A stretch of DNA of 64,000 bases from Marasmius tenuissimus. Lineage: Eukaryota > Basidiomycota > Agaricomycetes > Agaricales > Marasmiaceae. The stretch covers positions 1 to 64,000 of the forward strand of contig JAQOTA010000035.1 of the NCBI GenBank assembly GCA_029532415.1. Reading direction: 5' to 3'. Below the pieces are notes generated by a model that saw only the letters and a program-made list of their open reading frames with translations, had not been told where the DNA came from and made no database searches. The position numbers and the translations under genes are program-made. Each line of letters begins with the position of its first letter. The stretch's first letter is position 1. Shown one piece after another: positions 60,140-64,000 of the stretch.

Positions 60140-63100
60140 GGGCCCCCGCGAGACTTCGACGCGTTGGGAACTTGGTCGACTGAGATACCCAGTGCAGTAG
60201 GAGTTCAGGGAGCGACGCATCCAATCGACCTGGATAACCCAAACCGGAAGGAGCGTCCAGAAGTCTCGACTCCCGCTATGATCGCTAGAAAATTGAGGAT
60301 GATGGATGGCTTTGAGTCCTCGTGCCAGGTTCCACTGGCGGCGTCCAACTCTGCAACCACAGCAGTGATTGGACTGGTTTTATATACCCAAACCCCCTAT
60401 CATAGCCGTGATGGGCCCTATCGTCAATGCCTTTAGTTTCTACAAGTTGGTGTCACGACCCCGAACGTGGGTCGGCTCTTCCCTGCAGACTGTAGTGACT
60501 GTAAAGTGTTCACCAAAGGTTATGCGTGCGGTGCGATGGCCCATGGATGATATGCCACGCAGCCACACTTGGAGCCCACAAAAGATAACCTATTGAGCCC
60601 CGAATATTCCCTTAAATGATGATGATGATGAGAATTCAGCTGACTTGGTTCGGATTGGTAATCCCGTCACCCGATGGATGTCATTGGAGTTCACTACTAC
60701 TCAGGCATCGGGCCCGTAGTCGTGTAATATATCGCGGAAAACGTGAAAACCGCCCCATAAGTACTGGAGTGAAAGTGCGCAGGGGATCCAGGATAGTCAA
60801 ATTTGAGCTGTATTTGTGGCCAGACGCCAGTGTGCTTGCTGTGTTGGTAAGTGGTACCGGACCCCTTGAGCTTTGAGGTTGGTTCTCCTGAAAAGATTCG
60901 CCAGCGGCACTAATAGGAATGGGGTGCAGGTTTTGCACCATGAATATACTTGGTTTAACCTGGTTTTTTTGGGCCCTTGGGTAAGCGCGTAGGTAGAGAA
61001 TTCACCAAGCATCAAGGTCGATCGGCTCGATCCTCGTTCGAAGCTTTCGACCTCTCCATACGCTCATTCCTTCCCCACAAAGTACCAATAGTCGTGATGT
61101 GGTATGATATGAGCGCCAGGATTCCTCGGTTGGGTTGCGAAAGGGGTAGGTCATCAGGACAGTATTCATGTTCGTGATGAGCACCAACTTCACGATGAAT
61201 TTTGATGTTCCGGACCTATCGGGGTTTCCAAGAATGCCTCGGGAGGTTTTCGCTTTAGGCACATGAAATCCAGATATTGTGACCGCTGTTCTGGTTGGCG
61301 ACAAGAGGTTCAGGATCCTGTATTTAGATAGAATTGGGATATGCCGGCGGTCGCTCTCGGAGTAGGAGTTTGTCTAGATCGTAAATCCCACCTACCTCCC
61401 TGGGAATACTCTGCCTGTTGACCACATGAATCAACCCGGTCACTAGTACCCTGTATTTGCCGGAGGCCTTCCTAGGGCTGTGTCGTTGTCGGGAATCCCA
61501 GTTCATTGTCGCAACCTACCGAACATTTCCCCCAATTATCTTCGAGTAATTGAGACCGCTATGGGTTTTATGTCTCTGAAGGCCAAGGGTCGGGTTCCTG
61601 CCTCAGATGTAAATGACTTTGTCATCGGCGGGGAGTCAAATCCCCATGTGGCTGAGGAATGAGAAAGTCCAGTCCGCAATTGATTGGAGAAAATGCGTAG
61701 ATGAAACGCGGGAATAGGAAGTTGTCGGATTCTCGAGGCTCCCCAGACGGTATCAGTATATGGCAGTGCTTCTCCTCGTATAGAGGATTGCCTTTGACGT
61801 GTGGCGTAATCCCACTTGTGTTCTATACTCGCTTTGTGGTTCCATATTCGTAGCATTGGCTTCACCGAGCTACTCACCAAATGTCTGGCTAGACCGTAGT
61901 TGTCAACTCGCTTCGGTTAATACCACCATCGCTACGCAAACGGTTTGCATTTTTCCGAAAAGGTCTCGGATGATAGGCCAAACAACAGTGATTTCCAGCC
62001 TCCAAAATTGTATCGGCACTGCGAAAAGGCGACGGGGGTGTTGCGATTTGATGAGGCCATAAAGGCCGAATGAGTAGTGATGAAGGAGAGACGAGATGAA
62101 TAGGGAGTTATAAATCGTCGAGAAAGCTAGCCAGCATTGTCGATGACTCGTCGTGAGAAACATTGTGTGCATCCTGAAGTGAACAGAAGGACCTGGGTGC
62201 CCTGAGGCTGCAAAGTCTAGTCCTAACTGCTCTGCTTGCCGCGGATAGGAGTGTCATTCACGACAACATAATCAAAGTCAAGACTCGAACCCAGCAGCAA
62301 CGCACGGTGTCACCAAAGTGCCGGTATTCCGTACCAGTCGCCACGCAACAGCTTTTGAACAACTGTCTTCAAAACTCTGACGAGGCGATCTGGCTCGAGT
62401 CTAATCAAAGTCGAATACGTCAGTTATGGTTGGATGGAGTTTTTGCTATTTGCGCGCATACGTGGCTGGGGCACATGTAGCAAGGAATCAGAGGTATCGA
62501 GAGGACATGGCCTCGAGAGGGTATCACCTGGGTTCAGACTCGAACTCTAGTGCTAGCTCACAGATGGAGCAATGATATATGGAAATGGTAGAAGTGGGTA
62601 TTGGAAGGATAGGGTGGAGAGGCGCAAGCTGTGTGCTGAAGTCTTCGTCTTTGGAACCTACCATTACCTCCGACCAAGGCCCGAGACCAAATGGTTTAAC
62701 ACCTTCTGCTAAGTGGCAAAACTATTCAAACGCAGATGATGGTCCGAGCATATTGACACGCAGATGCATCACCATTGATGTGAACAATGGCTCCTGGTTG
62801 TGGGTCTAGGTGTAGCAAAACCCCTCTTATGTCTCCAACCTTCTCTCACTGTACTCTGGCCTCCTGTTGAGAGGTCTATGAGAGACTGAATGTTCCTCAT
62901 AGATGCGGGGAGAGGCGGAATGCATGGATGAATAATGGTGTTATGCAATGTTATGTACGACAGGAGTAAGAGGATGCATCAAGTTTTGTACGAACAGAAC
63001 TCTCCCGGCCCCGGCGCAATGCTTCATGAGCCCTTCAGAAGGACTACGCAAGATTGATGTGCGTGGTTTCCTCACTGTGAGTTTTGTGAGGGAGGGGGGG

Positions 63101-63659
63101 GTTCCGAGTGGGGAGTACTGTTGCTACGCTGACTCAAGTCTGAGTGCTGAGCTAAATTGAGCTGCCGTCTTCTATATGAGCGACGAGTATTGCCTTAGCA
63201 GCTTTAGAGCTGGATGTGATGTGCATGTGTATTATTTCACGGGTGTGAGATTGCGAATAGAGGGTGGGTTTATATTCGGGTGCTGATGTAGGAGAGTAGG
63301 TACGGCAGCAAGAACAGGTAGCAGTGCGGGAGCCTATTCAGAGGCGGGTGTGAATGTAGGTATGAGTATGGGAGCAGGCAACTTCGTATTGTCTAGTCAA
63401 CACCGGGGAACCGCCCCCCCCCGAAAGAGTAGGATTGCACGACGAAGTACACTGGCGGACAGTGGGAAAGACTGAGGAATTCTCTGAGTCTGTCATGAGG
63501 AGAAGGGAGGGTCGAGACGTATGACGAGCGAAAGCGGCCCCCGGAACGTATGAGCGACGAGCTCACAAAAGCGAACGAGCGGCAGGGCTTGCAAATATTG
63601 AGTAGGATCGTTGATCGGCCTCGTTAAAAAACTCTCCGTTTAGGCCCGATGTGGGAGCA

Positions 63660-63802
63660 AGTACGGGTGCAAGTACAGTTGCAGGTGTAGGCGTAGCTAC
63701 GGGTGCAGGTGTGGGTGCGGGTGCGGGTGCGGGTGCGGGTGCGGGTGCGGGTGCAGGTGTGGGTGCAGGTGTAGGTGCAGGTGCGGGTGCAGGTGCGGGT
63801 AC
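63660..63802. repeat. Hexamer minisatellite, GGTGCG/GGTGCA units
   Basis: About 24 hexamers with the form GGTGCR or GGTRYR. On the minus strand one frame reads an Ala-Pro/Thr-Pro repeat in an 84-codon frame (63563-63817), which starts MMTSSV at a true ATG. It could be a proline-rich linker or surface protein piece, but the repeat itself keeps frames open, so coding is not shown. Confidence 0.85.
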
Positions 63803-64000
63803 AGACGAGGTCATCAATCATATGCAGTAATGAAGACGACGTGGTTGGTGAAATATCAAGCAATAGTAAGCATGGATTTTTCGAGGAAAATTGGAATGAA
63901 ACAACTCACTGTAACATCTCAAAATTGAGCTCTGCCTGCTTAGCAAGTTCCTGGTACGATGATCTCGTATTTTGGTAAGGCAGCGTGTGATGCGATTCTT

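Larger units (their letters stand above)
59831..64000. other. Gene-poor stretch to the window edge
   Basis: No supported gene. A plus frame at 61480-61662 has a plausible exon character (LRVIETAMGFMSLKAKGRVP) but no partners. A hairpin lies at 60121-60139 and a hexamer array at 63660-63802. A (GAT)n run is at 60617-60630. Confidence 0.4.

Noticed and set aside
61631..61650. T-arm-like GGGGAGTCAAATCCCC
   Set aside because: The loop lacks the TTC start and no acceptor or anticodon stem can be drawn around it.
62281..62300. A tRNA-like B box on the minus strand (GGTTCGAGTC)
   Set aside because: No matching A box or foldable cloverleaf is found at the proper distance.

Overview
This window is the left end of a fungal chromosome, most likely from a mushroom-type basidiomycete (Agaricomycetes). 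It opens with telomeric repeats mixing the CCCTAA and CCCCTAA units. Its recognisable genes are split by short (53 to 70 nt) GT-AG introns. They include an HMG-box regulator of the type common in Agaricomycetes and two copies of a single-pass membrane protein family that I associate with basidiomycetes. Most of the sequence is gene-poor subtelomeric DNA with many short open frames that show no convincing coding structure.

Layout: 1-245 telomere plus a ~100 bp subtelomeric element that recurs at 6162-6259 and, inverted, at 49488-49585. 1569-2140 is a small spliced acidic-protein gene. 4649-6012 is a periodic array of twenty 21-bp hairpins at about 63 bp spacing, the most unusual structure here. 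7121-7491 is a ~370 bp repeat with an inverted second copy at 44487-44856. 7636-10128 holds an intronless 200 aa ORF, a spliced gene of unknown family (8641-9699) and possible further exons. 10931-12423 (+) and 46265-47781 (-) are paralogous membrane protein genes with the same exon structure. 23522-24978 (-) is the HMG-box gene. 41575-43066 encodes a predicted secreted, lysine-rich protein with an HNH-like Asp-His motif and several Kex2-type dibasic sites.

A segment of roughly 9.5 kb is present twice in direct orientation (about 30.3-39.8 kb and 49.6-59.8 kb). The copies are diverged and contain short reading frames that are conserved but mostly broken. The second copy carries an extra 1.85 kb block, one end of which has a 14-bp terminal inverted repeat flush with the breakpoint. 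The second copy also begins just inside the inverted subtelomeric element, as if that material had once lain next to a chromosome end.

No operon-like or pathway-level cooperation between genes can be inferred. The recurring theme is subtelomeric duplication and palindromic repeats around a few intact genes. Gene models were assembled by eye from splice signals and reading frame, and no database search was possible.
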